The notes below the pieces were generated by a model, which had not been told where the DNA came from, did not search any database, and saw only the letters and a program-made list of their open reading frames with translations. A stretch of DNA of 33,259 nt from Pseudomonadales bacterium. Lineage in GTDB: Bacteria; Pseudomonadota; Gammaproteobacteria; Pseudomonadales; Pseudohongiellaceae. This document shows, piece by piece, positions 24,342 to 32,555 of the stretch (positions are counted from its first letter, which is position 1; each line of letters opens with the position of its first letter). The stretch spans positions 1 through 33,259 of the forward strand of contig JALEHB010000221.1 in the NCBI GenBank assembly GCA_022763285.1, in the 5' to 3' direction. A program made the translations under genes and the position numbers.

Positions 24342-25274
24342 CTAATAGGGGTTCCGTTCCTGACCGGGTGGCGGTGTCTTGAAGCGCTTGTGCAGCCACA
24401 GGTACTGATCGGGTTGTTTGCGGATGGCCTGTTCCACCAGCCGGTTGATGATAACACCGTCCTGTTCATCATCGCCGCTTGGATAGTCTTCCAGCTGCTC
24501 GCTGAAATACAGATCATAGCCGGAATTGTCTTCACGGCGGTAATGACTGAAGAACAATACCGGTGAGTCATTGAAGGCAGCATAACGACTGCCGGCCGTG
24601 ATGGTGGCGGCGGGTCGGCCGAAGAAGGGGGCGAATACCGAGTGCTGGGCGCCGTAGTCCTGGTCGGGGGCGTACCAGAGCATCTTGTTCTGTTTCAGAC
24701 AGCGCATGGCGCCGCGAATATTCTTGCGTTCAAAGACGCCTTCGTAGAGCCGGCGGCGACCATTGAACATGAAGGCATCAAACAGAGGGTTCTTGTCATT
24801 GGCCCGGTAGGTCACATTGATATCGCCGTACATGCTGAACAGGAAGCCGGCAATCTCGAAACAGCTCAGGTGCAATCCCAACAGTAAAATGCCCTTGCCC
24901 TGGGCCAGGGCTGCTTCGATATTCTCCTGGCCGTGAATCCTGACCCGGTGTCGGTAGCGCTCAGGATTGCCACACCAGGCGATGGCAATTTCGATGAAGC
25001 CGATACCATTGGCAATAAATGTCTTGCGCACCAGTTGCCGGTGCTCTTCACTGCTGAGCTCCGGAAAGCACAGGGCCAGATTGACCTCGCAGACATGGCG
25101 ACGGCCCCGGGCCAGGTGATAGGAAAGCAGGCCCAGTTGTTTGCCAATTGTCATCTGCCAGGAATAGGGCAGCTGTGCCACGAGCCACATACTGCCGATG
25201 CCGAGCCAGGTCAACCAGTAGCGGGGCGCCCGGAACTGGCGCAGGGGAATCAATTCGGATTTGCTTGCTGGCAC
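24342..25274 (-). CDS. lpxL: Lipid A lauroyl acyltransferase
   Basis: A 310-residue protein starting at a GTG (first base 25274) with a weak ribosome-binding site. It matches LpxL/HtrB along its whole length: APRYWLTWLGIGSMWLVAQL at the membrane anchor, LCFPELS, the catalytic HX4E motif in LLGLHLSCFEIAG, WYAPDQDYGAQHSVFAPFFG and the ending DQYLWLHKRFKTPPPG. LpxL transfers a secondary acyl chain from acyl-ACP to Kdo2-lipid IVA at the inner membrane. It heads a minus-strand pair with the GT-C-like gene. It is divergent from hldE across a 178-base region, so two LPS branches may share regulation. LpxL versus LpxM/LpxP is decided by overall similarity; acyl length is not predictable. Confidence 0.93.
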   Translation of the reverse strand: MPASKSELIPLRQFRAPRYWLTWLGIGSMWLVAQLPYSWQMTIGKQLGLLSYHLARGRRHVCEVNLALCFPELSSEEHRQLVRKTFIANGIGFIEIAIAWCGNPERYRHRVRIHGQENIEAALAQGKGILLLGLHLSCFEIAGFLFSMYGDINVTYRANDKNPLFDAFMFNGRRRLYEGVFERKNIRGAMRCLKQNKMLWYAPDQDYGAQHSVFAPFFGRPAATITAGSRYAAFNDSPVLFFSHYRREDNSGYDLYFSEQLEDYPSGDDEQDGVIINRLVEQAIRKQPDQYLWLHKRFKTPPPGQERNPY

Positions 25275-25326
25275 AATCTGCTCGGGGCTCGGAATCTTTA
25301 TCGGCTCAATTATTCAGGGCGGTCGC

Positions 25327-25335
25327 ATTGTAGCA
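25327..25335 (-). promoter_or_regulatory. Candidate extended -10 promoter for lpxL
   Basis: Read on the minus strand, TGC-TACAAT (an extended -10 with TACAAT at 25332-25327) lies about 50 bases upstream of the lpxL GTG. No good -35 hexamer is visible at 16-18 bases, as is common for extended -10 promoters. Confidence 0.35.
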
Positions 25336-25368
25336 GAATCCCGGTTCTGGCTCATGGAGAGCCTGCCA

Positions 25369-25397
25369 TCAACAGTGCTCTGGCGCTGTGATATGAT
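25369..25397 (+). promoter_or_regulatory. Candidate sigma-70 promoter for hldE
   Basis: TCAACA (25369-25374, 4/6 match to TTGACA) and TATGAT (25392-25397, 5/6 match) are separated by 17 bases. TG stands one base before the -10, giving an extended -10. Transcription would begin near 25404, about 50 bases before the hldE ATG. Confidence 0.5.
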
Positions 25398-25407
25398 TCT
25401 GCGCCAA

Positions 25408-25432
25408 TGACCCTGCCTGAAGGCGGGGGTCA
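25408..25432 (+). other. Stem-loop in the hldE leader
   Basis: TGACCC (25408-25413) pairs with GGGTCA (25427-25432) and GCC (25415-25417) with GGC (25422-25424), around a TGAA loop with a small internal bulge. It falls within the predicted 5' leader and ends about 10 bases before the AGGGAGA ribosome-binding site. There is no T tract. It could influence mRNA stability or ribosome access. Confidence 0.4.
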
Positions 25433-25452
25433 CTCAGTCCAGGGAGAAGACA

Positions 25453-26883
25453 ATGAAATTAGAGATGCCGCCGTTTCAGGATGCCCGATTGCTGGTCATC
25501 GGAGACGTGATGCTGGACCGATACTGGCATGGCGCGGCAAACCGGGTCTCTCCCGAGGCGCCGGTTCCGGTGGTCAAGGTCAGCAACCGGGAAGACCGGC
25601 CTGGCGGGGCGGGTAACGTGGCCCTCAATCTGGCTGCCCTGGGCAGCGCCACCAGTCTGCTGGGTGTGGTGGGTGATGATGATACCGGTCGGGATCTGCT
25701 TTCCCGGCTCAATGCGGCGGGAGTCTTTTGTGATTTTCTGGTCTCCCCCGACAAGCCCACCATTACCAAACTCAGGGTCATTGCCCAGCATCAGCAATTG
25801 ATCCGGGTGGATTTTGAACAAACCTTTGATGCCGACGACGTCAGGGACTTGCAGGCTCGTTCTGAAGCCCTGATGGACGGAGTCGGGGCAGTGATCCTGT
25901 CCGACTATGCCAAAGGTGCCCTGCAGGACGTGCAATCACTGATACAACTTGCCCGTGGCAAAGGTATTCCGGTGATTGTCGACCCCAAGGGTACCGATTT
26001 CAGCCGCTATCGTGGCGCTACCCTGATTACCCCCAATCTCAATGAGCTGGAGGCAGTAGTCGGTCCCTGTGAACACGAGGATGATCTGGTCAACAAGGGC
26101 CTGAAGATGCTCAGTGATCTGCAACTGGAGGCACTGCTGGTAACCCGGGGTGAGCATGGCATGACCCTGATCAGGCCGGATTCTCCGGAATTGCATTTAC
26201 CTGCCCGTGCCCAGGAAGTCTTTGATGTGACCGGTGCCGGTGACACAGTGATCTCGGTGCTTGCCGCTTCCCTGGCCGCTGGCGACGATCTGGCCGATGC
26301 CACGGCCCTGGCCAATCTGGCGGCCGGGCTGGTGGTTGGCAAACTGGGTACCGCTGCTATCAGTGGGCCGGAACTGCGCCGGGCCATACTGGCAGAACAG
26401 GGCTCGGGTCGGGGCGTCATGAGCGCCGAGCAGTTACAGATAGCCGTGCAGGACGCGCGGGATCATGGCGAGAAGATTGTCTTCACCAATGGTTGCTTTG
26501 ACATTATTCATGCCGGGCACGTAGGTTATCTGGCCGAGGCGCGCAAATACGGTGACAGACTGATCGTTGCCATCAATGACGATGATTCCGTGCGCAGGCT
26601 AAAGGGGTCAGGCCGCCCAATTAATCCGGTAGAGCGGCGCATGGCTGTGCTGGCCGGACTGGAAGCGGTGGACTGGGTAGTCTGCTTCAGTGAAGACACG
26701 CCCGAAAGCCTGCTGCAGGCCCTGCGGCCGGAAGTGCTGGTGAAGGGCGGGGATTACAGTATTGATCAGGTTGTGGGTGGTGAGTTTGTGCAGTCCTACG
26801 GCGGCGAGGTCAAGGTTCTGGAATTTCTCGACAACTGTTCCACTTCGGCCATCGTTGACAAGATGAAAGAAGTGGGAGACTGA
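25453..26883 (+). CDS. hldE: Bifunctional heptose-7-phosphate kinase / heptose-1-phosphate adenylyltransferase
   Basis: A 476-residue fusion protein, standard gammaproteobacterial length, with AGGGAGA before its ATG. The N-terminal PfkB kinase domain (about 1-320) has VIGDVMLDRYWHG, NREDRPGGAGNVALN and the anion-hole/catalytic motif GAGDT at residues 261-265. The C-terminal nucleotidyltransferase domain (about 340-476) has FTNGCFDIIHAGHVGYL with the HxGH motif at 353-356, and VKGGDY. It makes ADP-heptose precursors in the cytosol for WaaC and WaaF. It is transcribed alone here, divergent from lpxL and convergent with the aldo/keto reductase (14 bases between stops). Both active sites look intact. 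Confidence 0.97.
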   Translation: MKLEMPPFQDARLLVIGDVMLDRYWHGAANRVSPEAPVPVVKVSNREDRPGGAGNVALNLAALGSATSLLGVVGDDDTGRDLLSRLNAAGVFCDFLVSPDKPTITKLRVIAQHQQLIRVDFEQTFDADDVRDLQARSEALMDGVGAVILSDYAKGALQDVQSLIQLARGKGIPVIVDPKGTDFSRYRGATLITPNLNELEAVVGPCEHEDDLVNKGLKMLSDLQLEALLVTRGEHGMTLIRPDSPELHLPARAQEVFDVTGAGDTVISVLAASLAAGDDLADATALANLAAGLVVGKLGTAAISGPELRRAILAEQGSGRGVMSAEQLQIAVQDARDHGEKIVFTNGCFDIIHAGHVGYLAEARKYGDRLIVAINDDDSVRRLKGSGRPINPVERRMAVLAGLEAVDWVVCFSEDTPESLLQALRPEVLVKGGDYSIDQVVGGEFVQSYGGEVKVLEFLDNCSTSAIVDKMKEVGD

Positions 26884-26897
26884 GCTCAGCCCTGGTT

Positions 26898-27683
26898 TTA
26901 CTCCCCGGCCGCCAGTGCCGCTTCGGCATTGGCCTGCAGGTGACCAGGATTGATGGTGCCAACGATGACACTGCTGACACCTTGCTTGTTCAGGGAAAAG
27001 GCCAGATCGTCAGCGGCGCTGTGGCTTCCTCCCGTTGACAGATGACCACTGTTCAGCGCCTTCTTGATCAGCACGCCCTTGCCCAGCTCTGCCGCCTTGT
27101 CGATAACCGACTCCTCTTGCCGATGCCCCGGATTATAGGTCACCATCACCGCATCGCTTAATTCGGCCGCGCGAATACCGCCTTCCACGGTCTTGGTGGA
27201 CATGCCAATGGCACGCAGCAGGCCTTTCTCTTTCAGCTTCAACAGGGTTTCAAGACAGTCGCTGGATTCCAGAATAGCCAGATCATTGCCATCGGAATGA
27301 ATCAGCACCAGGTCGAGATAGTCAGTGGCCAGATTACGCAGACTGCGTTCGATACTGAGTTGAACCTGGTCGGCATTGAAATCGAATACGGACTTGCCAC
27401 TCAGAAACTGCTCACCCACCTTGGTGGCAATGACCCATTTTTCCCGTTCACGCAGCAAGCGTCCCAGTCGTTGTTCACTACTGCCATAGGCAGGAGCGGT
27501 GTCCAGCAGATTAATTCCGAGATCACGAGCCTGTCCCAGCAGGCGTTCGATCTCGGTATCTTCCGGCAGGGTAAATCCCTGGGGGTACTTGACATCCTGA
27601 TTGCGGCCAAACTTGACGGTGCCAAGACCGAGACAGGAGACATTGATTCCGGTGCTGCCTAAAGCGCGAGTGGGTAATTGCAT
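26898..27683 (-). CDS. Aldo/keto reductase
   Basis: A 261-residue protein, slightly shorter than typical aldo/keto reductases. It has RALGSTGINVSCLGLGTVKFG at the N-terminus. The catalytic residues are visible: Asp and Tyr in LLDTAPAYGSSEQRLGRLL, Lys in VIATKVG and His in LVLIHSDG. The C-terminal NADPH-binding region includes VSSVIVGTINPGHL. It reduces carbonyls with NADPH; the substrate is unknown. Its ATG is 6 bases after the FAD oxidoreductase stop, so the two form a minus-strand operon. The pair sits inside the LPS region but nothing in it points to LPS chemistry. Confidence 0.88.
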   Translation of the reverse strand: MQLPTRALGSTGINVSCLGLGTVKFGRNQDVKYPQGFTLPEDTEIERLLGQARDLGINLLDTAPAYGSSEQRLGRLLREREKWVIATKVGEQFLSGKSVFDFNADQVQLSIERSLRNLATDYLDLVLIHSDGNDLAILESSDCLETLLKLKEKGLLRAIGMSTKTVEGGIRAAELSDAVMVTYNPGHRQEESVIDKAAELGKGVLIKKALNSGHLSTGGSHSAADDLAFSLNKQGVSSVIVGTINPGHLQANAEAALAAGE

Positions 27684-27689
27684 GGGCGA

Positions 27690-28892
27690 TCAGTTATTCC
27701 AGGGGCAAACACCGGGAACAGCCGCGGGCAGAAGATTCCGGATTGGGGACAGATCCGCTGCACTATTTCGCTGCAGCGCCTGTTCGTCCAGAAAATCTAC
27801 TACCCTGTCGGCCAGCGCCGGTGCGAGGGTGAATTTGGTTGGCCAGATTGCCAGGGTATGGTTTTCCTGCTGAAAAAAAGCATCATCCGGCCGGGCATTG
27901 CTGGCGGTGCTGGCTTCGGCGCGATCGACAGGCAGACAGTGCCATCTGGCATTGCTGCTGTCCACCCAGGGAAACAGGCTGGCCAGTTCTGTCCTGGCCC
28001 GCTGGATTTGCCGGGCATCGTCAAGACCGACTCCGGATTCAGCCAACTCACCGCCAAGGTACCAGGTAACCCTTCCATCGTCTGCGCGATGTGAAGTGAC
28101 AGTGAGGCGTGGTGTCAGGCTGAAATCACTGCCAATGCAATGCACAAACAATTCCGGTAAAGAGCGCGAAGTCAGATACACCATATTGAGGGGGCGGCGC
28201 TGGGCTTTGGTTTGACTACAGCCGCTGGCTTCAAGCAGGGCTTCATTGCCGCTGCCGGCGGTGAACAGAAAACGCTGGGCATCTATCTGCAGGGATTGCT
28301 CCGGGCTGTGCAATCGGCAACCGCGGACTACACCGCTGTCGTCCCTTTCGAAGTCAATGTCATAGCCGTCACTGTTGAATGTGGCGTCGGCGGCTTTGGC
28401 GTGCAGGCATTGAATCAGACTCTGGCTGTCAATGACGAAATCAGGGAGGCGATAAAGACGACCCTTGACGGTGGCTTGTCGGAAAAACTCCGGATACTCC
28501 GTTTCCGGCACCGGATCGATTCTGCCCCGCAGGCTCTTGCTGCCCAGAAAGGTCTTGAGCTTGGAGCGCATATCGGCACCGGACCACATATAATAGTGTT
28601 CGCTAAGCACCTTCACGTCAGTGAGATCAAGCTCTGCCTCGCCAGCCAGCAATTGCCGCCAGCGTGCCGGCATGTCGGCAATGGTCTGGCTGGCAGTACT
28701 GAGGCTGCCTGCCAGGGCATACTTGAGGCCGCCATGTATGATGCCCTGGGAGCAGAGAGTCTGGCCGCCACCGAGGGGACCCTTGTCCAGCAATACACAA
28801 GCATAGCCCTGTTGCTTGAGACGATTGAGTAACCAGAGGCCGGCGATGCCACCGCCAAAGATGACGATGTCAGTTGAATAGCTTGAAGTCAT
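27690..28892 (-). CDS. FAD-dependent oxidoreductase of the DAO family
   Basis: A 400-residue protein. The N-terminal dinucleotide-binding fold DIVIFGGGIAGLWLLNRL is a GxGxxG motif with the adenine-ribose-binding acidic residue in CVLLDKG. GGGQTLCSQGIIHGGLKYAL follows, a variant of the S-Q-x-x-x-H-G loop of DAO-family enzymes such as glycerol-3-phosphate or D-amino-acid dehydrogenases. ARWHCLPVDRAEAST and FFQQENHTLAIWPTKFTLAP are in the substrate half. A downstream aldo/keto reductase is co-transcribed. The substrate is unknown. The sequence contains no membrane helix, so it is cytoplasmic or peripheral. Confidence 0.8.
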   Translation of the reverse strand: MTSSYSTDIVIFGGGIAGLWLLNRLKQQGYACVLLDKGPLGGGQTLCSQGIIHGGLKYALAGSLSTASQTIADMPARWRQLLAGEAELDLTDVKVLSEHYYMWSGADMRSKLKTFLGSKSLRGRIDPVPETEYPEFFRQATVKGRLYRLPDFVIDSQSLIQCLHAKAADATFNSDGYDIDFERDDSGVVRGCRLHSPEQSLQIDAQRFLFTAGSGNEALLEASGCSQTKAQRRPLNMVYLTSRSLPELFVHCIGSDFSLTPRLTVTSHRADDGRVTWYLGGELAESGVGLDDARQIQRARTELASLFPWVDSSNARWHCLPVDRAEASTASNARPDDAFFQQENHTLAIWPTKFTLAPALADRVVDFLDEQALQRNSAADLSPIRNLLPAAVPGVCPWNN

Positions 28893-29034
28893 TGGTTACC
28901 TTAAGCAGGAATTTCAGGGCCCAGTGCATGCCGGAAGCGGCACTCACAAAGTATATCGACATCAAAGTCAATTTCCCAACGACGCCGGTGCCAAGCTGAT
29001 TCAATCCACTGCAGAGGCGGCTTAGCTCCCACAT
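28870..29034 (-). CDS. Possible 54-residue hydrophobic small protein
   Basis: The frame runs from ATG (first base 29034) to TGA ending at 28870. It overlaps the FAD oxidoreductase start by 23 bases, and its ATG is only 3 bases from the divergent waaA ATG. The middle and C-terminal part is hydrophobic with a possible helix (GVVGKLTLMSIYFVSAA then HWALKFLL). It has no obvious ribosome-binding site. The gap it fills (28893-29037) holds no other recognisable element. It may be spurious or a coupled leader for the oxidoreductase. Confidence 0.3.
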   Translation of the reverse strand: MWELSRLCSGLNQLGTGVVGKLTLMSIYFVSAASGMHWALKFLLKVTNDFKLFN

Positions 29035-29037
29035 TTT

Positions 29038-30309
29038 ATGCGCTTGCTTTACAGTATCTTGCTGACTTTGGCCCTGCCGGTTCTGGTGGTGCGTCTTTAT
29101 CTCCGTTCTCTCAAAGCGCCGGCCTACCGACGGCGGATCGGGGAAAGATTCCGGCCTGCTCCCATGCCGGGTCTCGCCGAACGGGACAAGCTGATCTGGA
29201 TCCATGCAGTTTCCGTGGGCGAAGTGGCTGCCGCCGAACCACTGATTCGCAGTTTGCTGGCTCAGGCACCGGGCCTGAAGATTCTGCTTACCACCATGAC
29301 ACCAACCGGATCGGACCGGGCAAGAGCCCTGACGGGGGACAGGCTTGAACACTGCTATATACCCTACGATCTCCCCTTCTTGTTGACACCCTTTATCCGG
29401 CGCCTGGCTCCGGATCTGCTGCTGTTGATGGAGACCGAGCTCTGGCCCAATCTTCTGCATTGCTGCGCTCGACAGAATGTGAAGGTGATGCTGGCCAATG
29501 GCCGCCTGTCTGAAAAATCGGCCCGGGGCTATGGCCGCCTGCCAGGTTTGAGCAGAAACATGTTGCAGCGAATAGATTGTATCGCCGCCCAGTCTGCCGA
29601 CGATGCAGCGCGCTTTGAAAGATTGGGGGCAGATGCCGACAGGATAAGCGTATCCGGTAGTCTGAAGTTCAATGTCTCCATTGATGCGGTAGACAATAAG
29701 TACATCCTTCCCCTGAATTCACTGAAGGGGTCGGGTCGCCCTGTATTGATAGCAGCCAGTACCCGTGAGGGCGAAGAGGAAAAAGTGCTGACCGCCTTTA
29801 CCCGAATGCTGCAGCGTATACCGGAGCTGGTACTGCTGCTGGTACCAAGACACCCCGAACGCTTTGAAGAAGTGGCAGGCTTGCTGAAAGCACGGGAATT
29901 CCACTATGCCCTGCGCAGCAGTAACAGGGAGTTCAGCAAGGATCGCCAGGTTTTGCTGGGTGACTCCATGGGTGAAATGTCCAATTATTATGACTGTGCC
30001 ACATTGGCATTTGTGGGCGGTTCACTGGTGGACACCGGTTGCCAGAATGTACTGGAGCCGGCCGCCCGGGGTATCGCGGTATTGACCGGGCCTTCCCAGT
30101 TTAATTTCGCCAGCATCTGCCGGCAGCTGGAACAGTCGGGCGGTCTGATCACCGTCCGTGATGAAGCGATGCTGGCCGAGTGTTGTATTGAATTGCTGCA
30201 GGATGAATCGCGGCGTTTGACCATGGGTGCCGCCGGTAAGGTCCTGGTGGCTGAAAATCAGCAGGCCCTGCCGCGCCATCTCGCCCTGCTGCAGGAGTTG
30301 CTGCAGTAA
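29038..30309 (+). CDS. waaA: 3-deoxy-D-manno-octulosonic acid (Kdo) transferase
   Basis: A 423-residue GT30 enzyme of usual length. An N-terminal membrane anchor (LLYSILLTLALPVLVVRLYL) leads to KAPAYRRRIGERF and IWIHAVSVGEVAAAEPLI, which includes the catalytic Glu. The C-terminal domain shows VPRHPERFEEV, LLGDSMGEMSNYYDCATLAF, VGGSLVDTGCQNVLEPAARG and TGPSQFNF, all WaaA landmarks. It adds Kdo to lipid IVA, the step before LpxL and WaaC act. The start lacks a clear ribosome-binding site. The gene is divergent from the FAD oxidoreductase and directly abuts pepQ (convergent, with no base between stops). Confidence 0.96.
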   Translation: MRLLYSILLTLALPVLVVRLYLRSLKAPAYRRRIGERFRPAPMPGLAERDKLIWIHAVSVGEVAAAEPLIRSLLAQAPGLKILLTTMTPTGSDRARALTGDRLEHCYIPYDLPFLLTPFIRRLAPDLLLLMETELWPNLLHCCARQNVKVMLANGRLSEKSARGYGRLPGLSRNMLQRIDCIAAQSADDAARFERLGADADRISVSGSLKFNVSIDAVDNKYILPLNSLKGSGRPVLIAASTREGEEEKVLTAFTRMLQRIPELVLLLVPRHPERFEEVAGLLKAREFHYALRSSNREFSKDRQVLLGDSMGEMSNYYDCATLAFVGGSLVDTGCQNVLEPAARGIAVLTGPSQFNFASICRQLEQSGGLITVRDEAMLAECCIELLQDESRRLTMGAAGKVLVAENQQALPRHLALLQELLQ

Positions 30310-31626
30310 TCAGCCAGGCCGGCTCAGGTTTTCATGGCCGTCGGCAGTGACCCGGATATTGTCCTCGATACGAATACCGCCCAGAGGATAGAGTTCCTCC
30401 AGCAGTGACCAGTTAATGCATTTGCCCAACTCCGTTTGCCGTTGGGGTTCCAGCAGCATGGGAATGAAGTAGCAGCCCGGCTCAATGGTAAACACCATAT
30501 CCTTCTCGATTGGCCGGGTATTGCGCAGGGCCGGTGCATGGGCGGGCGGGGCTTGCATCTGACCGGCGCTGTCGCGCTGATGCCCGCCCACATCATGGAC
30601 CTGGATACCGAGCAAATGCCCCACCCCATGTGGCATGAACAAACGCGCCAGTTCCAGAGTCCGGGCCTGATCGCCATTAGCCCGGATGATATCCAGATCC
30701 AGCAGCAGCTGAGCCAGGGCGGAGATCGTGGCTTCATGGAGATCCCCATAGTTCTTGCCCGGTGCCACCGTGGCTACCAGGTGGGCCTGCAGGGTTTCCA
30801 TGCTCTTGTGCAGTTCGGCAAAAACCGCATGAACATCCTCCCCCAGCCAGGTGCGGGTGATATCCGAGCCGTAGTTGTGAACCCGGCAGCCGGCGTCAAT
30901 CAAGAGTACCTTGTTGCTGTCACAGGCCTGGACCCGTTTGTGCTGGTAATGGAGTATGGCGGCCTTTTCATTAAGGGCGACGATATTGGTATAGGGTGTT
31001 TCATGTTCCAGAATCTGGCAACGGTTCAAATAGGCCATGTGAATGCCATATTCGCTGGCCCCTTCCAGAAAGGCCTGTCTTGCCGCCTCATGACCCTGCA
31101 GGGCGAGATCCACTGCCTGTTGCAATTGCAGCAGCTCATAGTCCGTCTTGAAGGCACGCTGGTAATCCAGATAATGGCACAGGGCTTCGGGATTGATGGC
31201 AGCGGGTTCAATACCGAGTTCAACAATGGCCTGCGCCGATTCACCCAGAAAGCTGAACTCAAGACCCTGCAAATGCTGTTTCAGTTCCATCAGGCTCTGC
31301 ACAATCGTGATTTCGACACAGTCCGCCCACCAGGGGTCGTTGTCGATAGTCTGATCGTGCCAGAAATCCTGCGGCAGGAACTGTAAATACCGGGGTTTGC
31401 AGCCGGCGCGAATGAGCAGAAACTGATCGGGCTTGTTGACTGGCAGCCAGTGACAGAAATGACTAAAGGCCTGGAATGGCACAGCCCGGTCGTCGGCAAA
31501 ATAAACCTGTTCCTGACCGCTGTGAATCAGCACTGCTTCGGTGGCGCTGGCACTATCCGCCTGCATTGCTGCCTCGTAGTGAGATTGAAGATGCTGAATA
31601 TGTTGTTGAAAGAGGGCTTTTGACAC
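30310..31626 (-). CDS. pepQ: Xaa-Pro dipeptidase
   Basis: A 438-residue protein, close to the E. coli PepQ length. The C-terminal pita-bread metallopeptidase domain has the five metal ligands in order: Asp in LLIDAGCRVHNYGSDITRTW (two Asp), His in MPHGVGHLLGIQVHDVGG, Glu in FTIEPGCYFIPM and Glu in GGIRIEDNIRVT. The N-terminal domain (about 1-160) is PepQ-like. It hydrolyses dipeptides with C-terminal proline in the cytosol, using two metal ions. It is transcribed alone on the minus strand from the region shared with the MAPEG gene. Confidence 0.94.
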   Translation of the reverse strand: MSKALFQQHIQHLQSHYEAAMQADSASATEAVLIHSGQEQVYFADDRAVPFQAFSHFCHWLPVNKPDQFLLIRAGCKPRYLQFLPQDFWHDQTIDNDPWWADCVEITIVQSLMELKQHLQGLEFSFLGESAQAIVELGIEPAAINPEALCHYLDYQRAFKTDYELLQLQQAVDLALQGHEAARQAFLEGASEYGIHMAYLNRCQILEHETPYTNIVALNEKAAILHYQHKRVQACDSNKVLLIDAGCRVHNYGSDITRTWLGEDVHAVFAELHKSMETLQAHLVATVAPGKNYGDLHEATISALAQLLLDLDIIRANGDQARTLELARLFMPHGVGHLLGIQVHDVGGHQRDSAGQMQAPPAHAPALRNTRPIEKDMVFTIEPGCYFIPMLLEPQRQTELGKCINWSLLEELYPLGGIRIEDNIRVTADGHENLSRPG

Positions 31627-31670
31627 GTGGAATCCCGACGAATTTTGTCTGTGCAGTCACTGGTAATGCA

Positions 31671-31678
31671 ATTATACT
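31671..31678. promoter_or_regulatory. Overlapping divergent -10 elements between pepQ and the MAPEG gene
   Basis: The eight bases ATTATACT contain a perfect TATAAT read on the minus strand (31676-31671, for pepQ) and TATACT read on the plus strand (31673-31678, for the MAPEG gene). Neither has a strong -35 at 16-18 bases (TGTGCA at 31650-31655 is the best on the plus strand). The overlap would make the two promoters mutually exclusive. Confidence 0.4.
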
Positions 31679-31731
31679 GACTTGTGTAAAAAGTATCTTC
31701 AGACAATCAGATTCTTCATCAGGGGGTTGCT

Positions 31732-32136
31732 GTGCTTTATCCAATGTTCATGATGGTGATGCTGACCTATGTGGTCATGCTGATCACCGTTCGGGTCCGA
31801 ACCTCATCTGTGCGCAAGGGCGAAGTCCCCATCAGCTATTTCAGCATTTTTCAGGGCGACAATATTCCGGACATGGTGCACAAGACCAATCGCCATTTCG
31901 ATAACCTCTTCGAGATGCCGGTATTGTTCTATGTGGCCGGATTGCTGTATATCGCTCTGGACATTAACCAGCCCTTTGTCATCAATTGTGCCTGGGCTTT
32001 TGTTGTCTCACGCATAATTCATACCTGTATTCATCTGGGCTATAACAATATCCTGCACCGATTGCTGGTGTTTGCTATTGGTAATCTCTGTGTGCTGGCA
32101 ATGTGGGTCAGCATCATCATGACAGCCAGTAGCTGA
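31732..32136 (+). CDS. MAPEG-family membrane protein
   Basis: A 134-residue protein starting at GTG 31732, 5 bases after AGGGGG (31721-31726); ATG 31744 is possible but less well placed. Four hydrophobic helices are visible (MFMMVMLTYVVMLITVRV, FEMPVLFYVAGLLYIAL, FVINCAWAFVVSRIIHTCI and LLVFAIGNLCVLAMWVSII). The loop after the first helix carries KTNRHFDNLFEMP, the RxxxNxxExxP motif of the MAPEG family (membrane-associated eicosanoid and glutathione metabolism proteins). Bacterial members are often glutathione-dependent or uncharacterised. The three genes that follow are on the same strand. Confidence 0.85.
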   Translation: MLYPMFMMVMLTYVVMLITVRVRTSSVRKGEVPISYFSIFQGDNIPDMVHKTNRHFDNLFEMPVLFYVAGLLYIALDINQPFVINCAWAFVVSRIIHTCIHLGYNNILHRLLVFAIGNLCVLAMWVSIIMTASS

Positions 32137-32165
32137 AATCTAACACTGTAACGAGGAGAATCAGC

Positions 32166-32480
32166 ATGGCGGATGTGCCTGCCTATGTCGTCGCAAATCT
32201 GGTTGTAACAGATGCACAGGAATACCGTAAATACGAGAAGGGCTTCTTTCCCATCCTGAAAAAATACCAGGGTGAATTCATCACCTATGATGATAACAGT
32301 GAATGTCTGGAAGGAAGTGATCCCCTGCCGGGCCGGGTGATTCTGTTCAAATTTCCATCTGCGGAAATCGCCCGGCAATGGTATGCCGATGAGGAATACC
32401 AGGCTCTGTCGGAATTCCGCCGTGCCGGTACCGAGCTGAAGAGCCTGACCCTGGTCAATGGCTTGCCGCCCCGTAGCTAG
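32166..32480 (+). CDS. DUF1330 family protein
   Basis: A 104-residue protein with GAGGAGA before its ATG. It matches the DUF1330 ferredoxin-like (dimeric alpha/beta-barrel) fold: AYVVANLVVTDAQEYRKYEK at the start, then GRVILFKFPSAEIARQWYAD and EEYQAL, which give the family its recognisable helix. Members are cytosolic dimers of unknown function, related in fold to antibiotic-biosynthesis monooxygenases. It lies 29 bases after the MAPEG gene. Confidence 0.85.
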   Translation: MADVPAYVVANLVVTDAQEYRKYEKGFFPILKKYQGEFITYDDNSECLEGSDPLPGRVILFKFPSAEIARQWYADEEYQALSEFRRAGTELKSLTLVNGLPPRS

Positions 32481-32555
32481 TCTTCTCGCTTAATCACAAA
32501 ATGCAGCCCGGCCAGAATCATCTGTCCACTGCAGTAGTCACAGGATGAAATTCTC

